This document shows positions 46,407-54,285 of a stretch of DNA of 62,238 nt, piece after piece. How positions within the stretch are numbered: position 1 is the first letter of the stretch; each line of letters starts with the position of its first letter. This stretch comes from Mizugakiibacter sediminis (GTDB taxonomy: Bacteria > Pseudomonadota > Gammaproteobacteria > Xanthomonadales > Rhodanobacteraceae): NCBI RefSeq assembly GCF_000953855.2, contig NZ_DF970239.1:97693-159930 (forward strand), read 5' to 3'. The notes under the pieces are model-generated. The model was not told the origin of the DNA and did not search any database. It was given only the letters and a program-made list of their open reading frames with translations. Position numbers and translations under genes: made by a program.

Positions 46407-48080
46407 ATGCTCGCGCAGCTCTACGTCAAGAACCTCGCGGTGGTCGAAGAGGCCGAAATCGCCTTCGGCCCCGGCCTGACCGTGGTCACCGGCGAAACCG
46501 GCGCCGGCAAGTCGCTGCTGGTCGACGCGCTGCTGCTGCTGTCCGGCGCGCGCGCCGACGCCGGCATGGTGCGCGCCGGCTGCGAGCGCGCCGAGCTGGC
46601 CGCCGAATTCGACCTCGCCGCCCTGCCCGCCGCGCGCGCCTGGTTGGAGCGCGAGGAACTCGACGACGGCGACGTCTGCCGCCTGCGCCGCGTGATCCGC
46701 AGCGAAGGCAGCTCGCGGGCCTGGATCAACGGCCGCCCGGTCAGCCTGGCGCAGCTCGCCGAACTGGCCGAGCTGCTGGTGGAAATCCACGGCCAGCACG
46801 AGCACCAGGCGCTGCTGTCGCGCGCGCATCAGCTCGAGCTGCTGGACGCCTTCGGCGAACTCGGCGCGGCGGCGGCGGAGGTGCGCGCGCAGGCGCAGCG
46901 CTGGCGCGACATCGACGCGCGCATGCGCAGGCTGAGCGGCGGCGAGGATCGCGACGCCCGCCTCGCCCTGCTGCGCCACGAGCTGGGCGAACTCGAGCGC
47001 TGGGCGCTGCCGCCGGCCGAGCTGGCCGAACTGGAGGCCGCGCACAAGCGCCTGGCCCATGCCGGGCGGCTGGTCGAGGGCAGCGCCGGCGTCGGCGAGA
47101 TGATCGACGGCGACGGCGAATTCGCCCTGCGCCGCCTGCTCGGCCGCGCCCGCGGCGAACTGGAACGGCTGGCCGGACTCGACGCGCGTCTGCAGCCGCT
47201 GATCGAGGCGCTGGATGCCGCCGACGTGCAACTGGGCGAGGCCGGCGCGGCGCTGACGCGCTATGCGCAGGAACTCGAGCTCGATCCGGACCGCTATGCC
47301 GAGATCGAAACCCATCTCGCCCGCCTGCACGACCTCGCCCGCCGCCACCGCGTCGCCATGCCCGAACTGCACGCCAAGGCGGCGGCGCTGCGCGCCGAAC
47401 TGGAGGAACTGGAGGGCGCCGGCGCCGCGCTGGAGGAGTTGCGGGCGGAACGCGCGCGCTGCGAGCAGGCCTACGCGGCCGCCGCGGCCGAGCTGTCCAG
47501 GGGCCGCGGCGCGGCCGCCAAGCGCCTCGGCGAGGCGGTCGGCGCGCTGATGGGGGAACTGGGCATGGCCGGCGGCCGCTTCGAGGTGACCCTGGAACCG
47601 GCGGCGGGCGACGCGCCCGACCCGCAGGGCCGCGAACGCTGCGAGTTCCTGGTCAGCGCCAATCCGGGACAGCCGCCGCGCGCGCTGCGCAAGGTCGCCT
47701 CGGGCGGCGAGCTGGCGCGCATCAGCCTGGCCATCGAGGTCGCCACGCTCGGCCTCGACGCCATCGCCACGATGGTGTTCGACGAGGTCGACGCCGGCAT
47801 CGGCGGCGCCGTCGCCGAAGTGGTCGGGCAGAAGCTGCGCGCGCTGGGCGGCGAACGTCAGGTGCTGTGCGTCACCCACCTGCCGCAGGTGGCGGCGCAA
47901 GGCCACGCCCACCTCAGCGTCAGCAAGCACAGCGAGGGCGGCGCCACCCGCACGCGCATCGCGGCGCTGGATGCCGCCGGCCGCCGCGACGAACTGGCGC
48001 GCATGCTGGGCGGCGTCGAGATCACCCGCGAGACCCGCGCCCACGCCAGGCAGATGCTGGAACGCGCGCAGGCCGGCTGA
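46407..48080 (+). CDS. recN: DNA repair protein RecN
   Basis: RecN is an SMC-like ATPase recruited to double-strand breaks and usually part of the SOS response. The 557-residue product starts MLAQLYVKNLAVVEEAEIAF, like E. coli MLAQLTISNF, with Walker A GETGAGKSLLVDALLLLSGA. It has two coiled-coil arms, and the C-terminal head carries VASGGELARISLAIEV and Walker B MVFDEVDAGIGGAVAEVV. ATG 46407 is chosen over GTG 46392 because AGGGA is well spaced before it. No clear LexA box was recognised in the 174-bp gap to hrcA. Confidence 0.96.
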   Translation: MLAQLYVKNLAVVEEAEIAFGPGLTVVTGETGAGKSLLVDALLLLSGARADAGMVRAGCERAELAAEFDLAALPAARAWLEREELDDGDVCRLRRVIRSEGSSRAWINGRPVSLAQLAELAELLVEIHGQHEHQALLSRAHQLELLDAFGELGAAAAEVRAQAQRWRDIDARMRRLSGGEDRDARLALLRHELGELERWALPPAELAELEAAHKRLAHAGRLVEGSAGVGEMIDGDGEFALRRLLGRARGELERLAGLDARLQPLIEALDAADVQLGEAGAALTRYAQELELDPDRYAEIETHLARLHDLARRHRVAMPELHAKAAALRAELEELEGAGAALEELRAERARCEQAYAAAAAELSRGRGAAAKRLGEAVGALMGELGMAGGRFEVTLEPAAGDAPDPQGRERCEFLVSANPGQPPRALRKVASGGELARISLAIEVATLGLDAIATMVFDEVDAGIGGAVAEVVGQKLRALGGERQVLCVTHLPQVAAQGHAHLSVSKHSEGGATRTRIAALDAAGRRDELARMLGGVEITRETRAHARQMLERAQAG

Positions 48081-48088
48081 GCGGCGAC

Positions 48089-48718
48089 TCAGCCGTCGAT
48101 CAGGCCGTGGGTCACGGCCAGGCGGAAAAGTTCCAGCTCCGACCCCGCTTCCAGCTTGGCCATCAGGCTGGCGCGGTGGATGTAGACGGTCTTCTGGCCG
48201 ATGCCGAGCTCGGCGGCCGCCTGCTTGGCGGTCAGGCCGCGCGCCAGCAGCAGGAACACGTCGCGTTCGCGCAGGGTCAGGCGGCGCAGCGGCTCCGGTT
48301 CGCCCTGCCCCGCCTGCGCGCGCACCTGCGCCAGGTCGGAGCTGAGGAAGCGCTCGCCGTCCAGCACCGCGCGCAGGCCGGCCACCAGCTCTTCCGGCGC
48401 GGCGCCCTTGGTGACGTAGCCGTGCGCGCCGCGGCGCAACGCCTCGGACACGTAGGGCTCGCTGTCGTGCATGCTCAGCACCACCACCCGCGTGCGCGGC
48501 GTGGCGCTGCGCAGGTGCTCGATCAGCGGCAGGCCGCCGCCGTCCGGCAGCGACAGGTCCAGCGCCACCAGGTCCGGGGCCGCGGCGGTGACGGTCTCCA
48601 GCGCCTCCTCGGCGGAACGGCACTCGGCGACCACGTCCAGATCGGGCTCGCGCTCGATCAGGTGCTTGAAGCCTTCCCGGACGATGGCATGATCGTCCAC
48701 CAGTACGATGCTGTACAT
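48089..48718 (-). CDS. NarL/FixJ-family response regulator
   Basis: The 209-residue protein has an N-terminal receiver domain (MYSIVLVDDHAIVREGFKHL) with phospho-acceptor Asp54 in LVALDLSLPDGG and the conserved Thr and Lys in VVVLSMHDSEPYVSEAL and GYVTKGAAPEEL. A C-terminal LuxR-type helix-turn-helix follows (LTLRERDVFLLLARGLTAKQ, AAAELGIGQKTVYIHRASLM). It is divergent from, and surely the partner of, the MASE1 histidine kinase 60 bp away, and convergent with recN. Targets are unknown; a palindrome downstream of the kinase gene is a candidate site. Confidence 0.93.
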   Translation of the reverse strand: MYSIVLVDDHAIVREGFKHLIEREPDLDVVAECRSAEEALETVTAAAPDLVALDLSLPDGGGLPLIEHLRSATPRTRVVVLSMHDSEPYVSEALRRGAHGYVTKGAAPEELVAGLRAVLDGERFLSSDLAQVRAQAGQGEPEPLRRLTLRERDVFLLLARGLTAKQAAAELGIGQKTVYIHRASLMAKLEAGSELELFRLAVTHGLIDG

Positions 48719-48778
48719 CCGCGCACTTTAGCGCGCCGTGGCGCGCCGTGCAGCCGGATCGCCGAGGGAGGGGGCTGG

Positions 48779-50395
48779 ATGCGACCGAGGTTGCTGTTCG
48801 CCATGCGCGGACTCGCGCTGGCCGCCGGCTACGGCGGCGGCTGGTGGCTGCTGTGGCGCATGTCGGAACTCTACTGGTTCCTGCCCGCCGGCCTGCGCTT
48901 CGGCGTGCTGCTGCTGGCGCCTTACCGCTACTGGCCGTTCGTGTTCGCCGGCGAGTGGGCGACGTTCGCGCTGATGAACGCCGGCATCCCTTGGCTGGGG
49001 CCGCTCGGTTTCGTGCTCGACACGTTCCCGCACGTGCTGGTCTGCGCCGTGGTGGTGCGGGCGCTGCGCGGCGCCTGGCCGCGGACGCGGCTGGACGATC
49101 CCGAGGACGTGGTGCATCTGCTGGTCGGCGCCCTGCTGGCGGCCGTCGCCGTCACCGCGGCCAATGCGGTGGTGCTGCAGGTGGTGGGCATCAAGGACGA
49201 CACCCCGCTCACCTACACGCTGCTGACCTTCTCGCTGGGCGACTACCTGGGCATCATGCTGCTGGTGCCGCTGATGATCCTGCTGCTGCGCGCGCGGCCG
49301 ACGAGGTCCCAGCTCCGCTCCCTGCTGCGGCACGCGCTGCTGCTGCTGCTGCCATCGATCGCGCTGCTGTTCGCGCTGGCCGACACCGAGCCTTCGCTGG
49401 CGCAGTACGCGCGCACGCTGATGCTGGTGCCGGTCGTCTACTTCGCCTTCCGCCACGGCGTGCGCGGCGCGGCGCTGGCGATGCTGGCCGCCAGCATCGC
49501 GGTGACCGCCGGCGCCGGCATGGCGCAGCGCGCCGACGCGCCGGTGGAGGCGCAGATGTTCCTCGCCGTCGCCGGCGCCGCCTCGCTGCTGCTCGGCGCG
49601 GCGATCGAGGCGTTGCGCGCCAGCGGCGAGCGCCTCGCCCTGCAGAACGCGCGGCTGGAGGGCACCAACGTGCGCCTCGACCAGCTCGCGCAGAGCCTGC
49701 GCGAGGTCGCCCGCCGCAACCTGCGCCTCGAGGAGGAGGAACGCCGCAGCCTCGCCGCCGAACTGCACGACGAGCTGGGACAGAACCTGACGGCGATCCA
49801 GACCCGCGTGAAGCTGGCCCACGAGCGCCTGCACGCCGCCGGCCTCAGCGACGTGGCGACTTCGATCAACGACATCCTCGCCACCATGCGGCGCACCGTG
49901 CGCAGCCTGCTGAACACGCTGCGGCCGTCGGTGCTGGACGAGTTCGGGCTGTACCGTGCGCTGGCCGAGGGGCCGGTGCGCGACATGCTGGCGACCGCCG
50001 GCATCGCCTACACCGCGCAGTTGCGAGGCGATCCGACGCCGATCGACGACGACACCCGCACGGCGATCTACCGCATCGTGCAGGAAGCCGCCACCAACAC
50101 CGTCCGCCACGCCCGCGCGCGCTCCTTCGTGCTGCGCATGCGGGTCGGGCCGCATGGCGGCCGCACGGTGGTGCTGCTGGACCTCAGCGACGACGGCATC
50201 GGCCTGCCCGACGCCCCGCCGGGCGCCGGCCGCTACGGCTTGCAGGGCATGCGCGACCGCGTGCTGGCGCTGGACGGCGCCATCCGCATCCGCACCGGGC
50301 CGGCCGGCACCCGCCTGCGCGTGCTGTTGCGCCTGCCCGCGCGCGAGGCGGAGGCGTCGGGCGCCCCCGCCGAGGCCGAAACGGAAGCGGCCTGA
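48779..50395 (+). CDS. MASE1-domain sensor histidine kinase (NarX/UhpB type)
   Basis: The 538-residue inner-membrane protein has about eight to ten N-terminal transmembrane segments forming a MASE1 sensor domain (residues about 5-285, with LPAGLRFGVLLLAPYRYWPF and LTYTLLTFSLGDYLGIMLLV). A coiled coil leads to a HisKA_3 dimerisation domain with phospho-accepting His at about 330 in AELHDELGQNLTAIQTRV, then an HATPase with EAATNTVRHARA, DLSDDGIGLPD and GRYGLQGMRDRV. A GAGGGAGGGG ribosome-binding site precedes ATG 48779. MASE1 signals are largely unknown. It pairs with the divergent NarL-type regulator. Confidence 0.92.
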   Translation: MRPRLLFAMRGLALAAGYGGGWWLLWRMSELYWFLPAGLRFGVLLLAPYRYWPFVFAGEWATFALMNAGIPWLGPLGFVLDTFPHVLVCAVVVRALRGAWPRTRLDDPEDVVHLLVGALLAAVAVTAANAVVLQVVGIKDDTPLTYTLLTFSLGDYLGIMLLVPLMILLLRARPTRSQLRSLLRHALLLLLPSIALLFALADTEPSLAQYARTLMLVPVVYFAFRHGVRGAALAMLAASIAVTAGAGMAQRADAPVEAQMFLAVAGAASLLLGAAIEALRASGERLALQNARLEGTNVRLDQLAQSLREVARRNLRLEEEERRSLAAELHDELGQNLTAIQTRVKLAHERLHAAGLSDVATSINDILATMRRTVRSLLNTLRPSVLDEFGLYRALAEGPVRDMLATAGIAYTAQLRGDPTPIDDDTRTAIYRIVQEAATNTVRHARARSFVLRMRVGPHGGRTVVLLDLSDDGIGLPDAPPGAGRYGLQGMRDRVLALDGAIRIRTGPAGTRLRVLLRLPAREAEASGAPAEAETEAA

Positions 50396-50433
50396 AACCG
50401 CGGCGCGAGCGCCGCGCCCTCGGTCGGGGCCAT

Positions 50434-50450
50434 ATAGGAAAAATTCCTAT
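50434..50450. promoter_or_regulatory. Palindrome resembling a NarL/FixJ-family regulator site
   Basis: ATAGGAA-AAA-TTCCTAT is a perfect 7-bp inverted repeat with a 3-bp spacer, AT-rich in a GC-rich gap. Inverted heptamers of the TTTCCTA type are used by BvgA-like response regulators. Its centre (50442) is about 41 bp upstream of a start near 50484 predicted from the weak -10-like TAGTCT (50473-50478), ideal for an activator. It lies between two convergent genes, where no mRNA promoter is expected. Confidence 0.5.
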
Positions 50451-50483
50451 GGCGCCGTCCGTCGACGCCCTCTAGTCTTCGCC

Positions 50484-50653
50484 GCGGGGAGAAGGGGGCG
50501 CCGCACCGCCGGCAGGTGCGGCCTAGTACGCCCTACGCCGTTGGGCTGCAGGATGCCGGCCGTCTGTCGGCAAAGGATCCAGCCGAAACCGCGTCCGCCG
50601 CAGGAAGCGCCGGTGCGCGGGCCGGGCCGCAAGGCCCGGTGCCACGGGGGCAC
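50484..50653 (+). ncRNA. Candidate structured small RNA in the kinase-fur gap
   Basis: The 297-bp gap between the kinase stop and the fur stop has no convincing gene. Downstream of the palindrome it holds a run of hairpins: GCCGCACC/GGTGCGGC (50500-50522, 8 bp), GGCTG/CAGCC (50544-50584, with inner GCCG/CGGC pairs), CCGGGCC-GCAA-GGCCCGG (50622-50639, a GNRA tetraloop) and GTGCC/GGCAC (50639-50653). No clear T run closes it, so the 3' end is uncertain. The density of stems and the promoter-like palindrome suggest a regulated small RNA; the GC bias makes chance stems possible. Confidence 0.35.
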
Positions 50654-50692
50654 AAGGACGTGCCTTCGCGGCTCAATGCGGATTTCCCGCCG

Positions 50693-51106
50693 TCACTTCC
50701 CCGTCTTCTTCTTCGGCCGCACGTACAGCACCAGGCTGTGCTCTTCCAGCACGTAGCCGTGCTTGTCGGCGATCTCGCGCTGCAGGCGCTCGATCTCCTC
50801 GTTGACGAACTCGATCACGCGGCCGGACTCGATGTCGATCATGTGGTCGTGGTGCTTGCCGCGGTCGAGTTCGAACACCGCCTGGCCGCCCTCGAAGTTG
50901 TGCTTGGTCACCAAGCCGGCGGTTTCGAACTGCGTCAGCACGCGGTAGACCGTCGCCAGGCCGATGTCTTCCTCGTGCGACAGCAGCTGCTTGTAGATGT
51001 CCTCGGCGGTCATGTGCCGGGACTGCGAGGCTTCCAGGATCTCCAGGATCCGCATGCGCGGATGGGTGACCTTCAGCCCCGCCTTGCGCAGGTCCTGGGA
51101 TTCCAT
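50693..51106 (-). CDS. fur: Ferric uptake regulator Fur
   Basis: Fur represses iron-uptake genes when loaded with Fe2+. The 137-residue product has the winged-helix DNA-binding domain (KVTHPRMRILEILEASQSRH, EDIGLATVYRVLTQFETAGL) and the metal-binding and dimerisation domain with ELDRGKHHDHMIDIESGRVI. It ends in a basic tail. A GAGGAGGTG ribosome-binding site precedes ATG 51106. It is divergent from bamE (omlA) across 78 bp; the omlA-fur pairing is known from Xanthomonas. The typical C-terminal Cys pair of E. coli Fur is missing, as in many relatives. Confidence 0.97.
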   Translation of the reverse strand: MESQDLRKAGLKVTHPRMRILEILEASQSRHMTAEDIYKQLLSHEEDIGLATVYRVLTQFETAGLVTKHNFEGGQAVFELDRGKHHDHMIDIESGRVIEFVNEEIERLQREIADKHGYVLEEHSLVLYVRPKKKTGK

Positions 51107-51135
51107 CGTCGCACCTCCTCGTACCCGGCTCGTAG

Positions 51136-51159
51136 CGCCGGATAGTGTATCATCCGGCG
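51136..51159. promoter_or_regulatory. Inverted repeat in the fur-bamE divergent promoter region
   Basis: CGCCGGAT (51136-51143) and ATCCGGCG (51152-51159) form an 8-bp perfect inverted repeat around AGTGTATC, which contains a TATCAT-like -10 for bamE. The middle, GATAGTGTATCATC, partly resembles a Fur box (GATAATGATAATCATTATC), so it may be the site where Fur controls itself and bamE. The match is imperfect. Confidence 0.4.
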
Positions 51160-51184
51160 TTCCCCAGACCGGACTACGATCGGC

Positions 51185-51628
51185 ATGCAAACGCTCTTCC
51201 GCGCGCTCGGTTCCGCCCTGCTGGCCACCGCCCTCGTCGGCTGCGGCCTGGTCTACAAGCCGGACGTGCAGCAGGGCAACCTGCTGGACAAGAAGAACGT
51301 CGCCGAGCTGAAGCCGGGCATGACCAAGCGCCAGGTGCTGCTGCTGCTCGGCTCGCCGTCGGTCACCAGCCCGTTCGAGCAGAACCGCTGGGATTACGTC
51401 TCCACCCTGCAGAAACGCGGCCGCCCGCAGAAGGCGCGCACGCTGACCCTGTACTTCCAGAACGACGCCCTGGTGCGCACCGAGGGCGACTTCTTCCCCG
51501 AGGACTCCCAGGAGCTCCTGCAGGAGAGCAAGAAGTACAAGAACGAATACCCCGACGAGAAGCGCAAGGACCAGAAGTCCGGCGTGGGCGTCAGCGGCGG
51601 GACGAATCCGCCGGACCAGGGCGGTTGA
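51185..51628 (+). CDS. bamE: Outer membrane assembly lipoprotein BamE (OmlA/SmpA)
   Basis: BamE is a small outer-membrane lipoprotein of the BAM complex that inserts beta-barrel proteins. The 147-residue precursor has a lipoprotein signal ending in the lipobox LVGCG (Cys20), then the conserved VYKPDVQQGNLLDKKNVAEL, KPGMTKRQVLLLLGSPSVTS and FEQNRWDYVSTL. The C terminus beyond residue ~110 is a charged, low-complexity extension. It is divergent from fur, as omlA is in Xanthomonas. Its 3' end overlaps the convergent rnfH gene by 38 bp. Confidence 0.95.
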   Translation: MQTLFRALGSALLATALVGCGLVYKPDVQQGNLLDKKNVAELKPGMTKRQVLLLLGSPSVTSPFEQNRWDYVSTLQKRGRPQKARTLTLYFQNDALVRTEGDFFPEDSQELLQESKKYKNEYPDEKRKDQKSGVGVSGGTNPPDQGG

Positions 51629-51896
51629 CGCGCCGCCGCCGCGCTTCCTTCGGATCGACGCGCAGCGGCCGGTACACCTCCACGCGGTCGCCGTCGCGCA
51701 ACGGCGTGTCCGCCGCGGCATGGCGGGCGAAGATGCCGATCCGCTGCGGATCGATCGCCAGCCCGGGATGCGCGGCGCGCAGGCCGGAGGCCTCGATCGC
51801 CTGCATCGCCGTCGTCCCCGCGGGCAGCGTCAGGCGTCGCCGGAACGCCTGTCCGGGCTCCGCGTAGACCACCTCGACGGCGATCGTCTCAGGCAT
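51591..51896 (-). CDS. rnfH: RnfH-family ubiquitin-like protein (RatB)
   Basis: The 101-residue protein matches the RnfH/UPF0125 family: [60 protein letters not shown] and EVYRPLRVDPKEARRRR. The fold is ubiquitin-like (beta-grasp). In E. coli the neighbouring pair is called ratA-ratB (yfjG-yfjF). Its start overlaps the ratA stop by 8 bp, so the two are coupled. Despite the name, no rnf electron-transport genes are nearby and function is uncertain. Confidence 0.92.
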   Translation of the reverse strand: MPETIAVEVVYAEPGQAFRRRLTLPAGTTAMQAIEASGLRAAHPGLAIDPQRIGIFARHAAADTPLRDGDRVEVYRPLRVDPKEARRRRVNRPGPADSSRR

Positions 51897-52320
51897 AGGT
51901 GCGCGCGGCCGCGCGGCAGAAGTCGTCGACCATGCGGTCGGCCAGGCCCTGGAAGCCCAGCCGCAACGCCGGCGCGGCCAGCTTGCCGGCATAGTCGAAG
52001 TCGAGCGCCAGGGCGATCTTGCAGCCGGCCTCGCCCAGCGCCAGGAACGTCCACGCGCCCTCCAGCGTGCGGAACGGGCCTTCGACGAAACGCATCTCGA
52101 TGCGTTCGGGCGGCGACAGGGCGTTGCGCGTGGTGAAGCTCTGCACCATGCCGGCGAAGCGCAGGTCGAGGCGCGCGGTCAGCTCGGCGTCGCCGCGCGC
52201 CAGCACCTGTGCGGCGGCGCACCACGGGAAGCGCTTCGGATATGCTTCCACGTCGTTGACCAGCTCGAACATCTGCGCCGGCGTGTGGCGCACCAGGGCG
52301 CTGCGGCGGATCTGGATCAC
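51889..52320 (-). CDS. ratA: RatA/COQ10-like START-domain protein
   Basis: The 143-residue protein has the polyketide-cyclase/START fold of the RatA-COQ10 group: [50 protein letters not shown] and [21 protein letters not shown]. coli RatA was reported to block 70S ribosome assembly, while homologues such as COQ10 bind ubiquinone, so its role here could be either. It is divergent from smpB (53-bp gap), the conserved smpB/ratA/rnfH/bamE arrangement of gammaproteobacteria. Confidence 0.92.
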   Translation of the reverse strand: MIQIRRSALVRHTPAQMFELVNDVEAYPKRFPWCAAAQVLARGDAELTARLDLRFAGMVQSFTTRNALSPPERIEMRFVEGPFRTLEGAWTFLALGEAGCKIALALDFDYAGKLAAPALRLGFQGLADRMVDDFCRAAARTYA

Positions 52321-52373
52321 TCTGCGAGGTACGTCGTGCCTGCCCGGCGGGCGGATGCGCGATTCTAACGGAC

Positions 52374-52865
52374 ATGACCAAGAAGAAAGACGCCGACAAG
52401 GCCGGCTCGAGCACGATCGCGCTGAACAAGCGCGCGCGCCACGAGTACCACATCGACGAGCGCTTCGAAGCCGGCATCGCGCTGCAGGGCTGGGAAGTGA
52501 AGAGCCTGCGCCAGGGCCGCATCAACCTCGGCGACGCCTACGCGCTGGTGAAAGGCGGCGAGATCTACCTGTTCGGCGCCTCGATTCCGCCGCTGATCAC
52601 CGCCTCCACCCACGTCGTCGCCGAGGACCGGCGCACGCGCAAGCTGCTGCTGCACCGCGCCGAGATCGACAAGCTGGTCGGCGCCGTCGAGCGCAAGGGC
52701 TACACCCTGATCCCGCTGGCGATGTACTGGAAGAACAACCGCGTCAAGCTGGAACTCGGCCTCGCCCGCGGCAAGCAGGCGCACGACAAGCGCGAGACCG
52801 AGAAGGAACGCGACTGGGCGCGCGAGAAGCAGCGCGCGATGCGCGCGCACAACCGCGAAGCCTGA
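52374..52865 (+). CDS. smpB: SsrA-binding protein SmpB
   Basis: SmpB binds tmRNA and places its tRNA-like part in stalled ribosomes for trans-translation. The 163-residue product has the OB-fold with [60 protein letters not shown] and the basic C-terminal tail ([18 protein letters not shown]) that occupies the mRNA channel. Its RNA partner ssrA is about 8.9 kb downstream on the same strand; in many relatives they are adjacent, and here a nitrate reductase cluster lies between. Confidence 0.97.
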   Translation: MTKKKDADKAGSSTIALNKRARHEYHIDERFEAGIALQGWEVKSLRQGRINLGDAYALVKGGEIYLFGASIPPLITASTHVVAEDRRTRKLLLHRAEIDKLVGAVERKGYTLIPLAMYWKNNRVKLELGLARGKQAHDKRETEKERDWAREKQRAMRAHNREA

Positions 52866-53013
52866 ACCCGCCCTGCGACATCCCGTCACCGCGCCGCCGG
52901 TAGCCAGCCCCGGCGGGCGTGAGTATGCTGCCGTGGTCGACGAGGGGGAGCGCGCCGCGCCGCCGCGGCACGGCACGCTCCCGATGATGCACCCTGTCAG
53001 AGGGGGAGTGGCC

Positions 53014-54252
53014 ATGGGCAAGGCCTATCGCGTGCTATTCGTCAGCACGTTCGCGTTCGTCGTTTGCTTCGCCGTCTGGCTGGTGTTCGGCGTCATCGGC
53101 ATCCCGATACGCCGCGAGCTCGGTCTCAACGCCACCGAATTCGGCCTGCTCACTGCCACGCCCGTTCTCAGCGGCGCGGCGCTGCGCCTGCCGCTGGGCA
53201 TATGGACCGACCGTTACGGCGGCCGCATCGTGATGACCATCCTGCTGCTGGCGGCGGCCGTGCCGGTGTGGCTGGTGTCCTATGCGGGCCAGCTCTGGCA
53301 GTTCCTCACCGTCGGCCTGTTCCTGGGCGCGGTGGGCGCTTCCTTCGCGGTGGGCACGCCCTACGTCGCCCGCTTCTTCCCCGCCAACCGCCGCGGCTTC
53401 GCCATGGGCTTCTTCGGCGCCGGCACCAGCGGCGCCGCGCTGAACATGTTCGTCGCCCCGGCGATCTCCGTCGCGTGGGGCTGGCGCGCCGTGCCGCGGG
53501 CCTATGCGGTGGCGCTGCTCGTCACCGCCGGCGTCTTCTGGCTGCTGTCGGCGCCGGATCCGGGTGTCGGCGCCAGGCGCACGCCCACGCTCGCCGAACA
53601 GTTGCGCGTGCTGCGCGATCCGCGCGTCTGGAAGTACTGCCAGTACTACTCCCTGGCCTTCGGCGGCTTCACCGCGCTGTCGCTGTGGATGCCGCAGTAT
53701 TTCGTCGGCGAATACGGCCTCGGCATCGCCGCGGCCTCGGCGCTTGCCGCCAGTTTCTCGCTGCCCGCCGGCGTGCTGCGCGCGCTCGGCGGCGCGCTGT
53801 CCGACCGCTTCGGCGCGCACGCGCTGACCTGGTGGGTGCTGTGGGTGGCGTGGATCCTGCTGTTCCTGCTGTCCTACCCGCAGACCCAACTGGTCGTGGA
53901 GACGATCCGCGGACCGGTTTCCTTCCACATCGGCCTGAACGTGTGGATGTTCGCGCCGCTGCTGTTCGCGCTGGGCGTGGTGATGGCCTTCGGCATGGCG
54001 TCCACTTTCAAGTATCTCGGCGACGACTTTCCGGAGACGCTCGGCGTGGTGACCGGCATCGTCGGCCTCGCCGGCGGCCTCGGCGGCTTCCTGCTGCCGA
54101 TCCTGTGGGGCGCCCTGCTCGACCTGCTCGGCATCCGCTCCAGCGCCTTCATGCTGCTGTACGGCATCGTCTGGGTTTCGCTGATCCTGATCTACTTCAC
54201 CGAGGTGCGGCGCGTGGATTTCCACGGCCGCCAGGCCTCGAAGGAGTCCTGA
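53014..54252 (+). CDS. narK: Nitrate/nitrite transporter NarK
   Basis: This major facilitator protein brings nitrate in, or exchanges it for nitrite, for cytoplasmic-side nitrate reductase. The 412-residue protein has about 12 transmembrane segments with NarK-type motifs: GIPIRRELGLNATEFGLLTA, RLPLGIWTDRYGGRIVM, GFFGAGTSGAALNMFVAPAI and GIVGLAGGLGGFLLPILWGA, plus Arg residues in TM2 and TM8 regions. AGGGGGAG precedes ATG 53014. It opens the narKGHJI-ppiC run, 33 bp ahead of narG. No FNR box (TTGAT-N4-ATCAA) was recognised in the 148-bp gap after smpB. Confidence 0.93.
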   Translation: MGKAYRVLFVSTFAFVVCFAVWLVFGVIGIPIRRELGLNATEFGLLTATPVLSGAALRLPLGIWTDRYGGRIVMTILLLAAAVPVWLVSYAGQLWQFLTVGLFLGAVGASFAVGTPYVARFFPANRRGFAMGFFGAGTSGAALNMFVAPAISVAWGWRAVPRAYAVALLVTAGVFWLLSAPDPGVGARRTPTLAEQLRVLRDPRVWKYCQYYSLAFGGFTALSLWMPQYFVGEYGLGIAAASALAASFSLPAGVLRALGGALSDRFGAHALTWWVLWVAWILLFLLSYPQTQLVVETIRGPVSFHIGLNVWMFAPLLFALGVVMAFGMASTFKYLGDDFPETLGVVTGIVGLAGGLGGFLLPILWGALLDLLGIRSSAFMLLYGIVWVSLILIYFTEVRRVDFHGRQASKES

Positions 54253-54285
54253 GCGGCTCGCGCCGCACCGACACGGAGGCACGCC

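Noticed and set aside
50516-51145. Plus-strand 209-residue frame starting in the kinase-fur gap
   Set aside because: Most of it is antisense to fur, and the part in the gap has no ribosome-binding site or conserved motif.
51591-52320. ratA-rnfH as a genuine toxin-antitoxin module
   Set aside because: The pair is a conserved core-genome arrangement, RatA is homologous to ubiquinone-binding COQ10, and neither gene shows features of a mobile addiction module.
52866-53013. FNR/ANR box upstream of narK
   Set aside because: No TTGAT-N4-ATCAA-like sequence was recognisable in the gap, so oxygen control could not be annotated from sequence.
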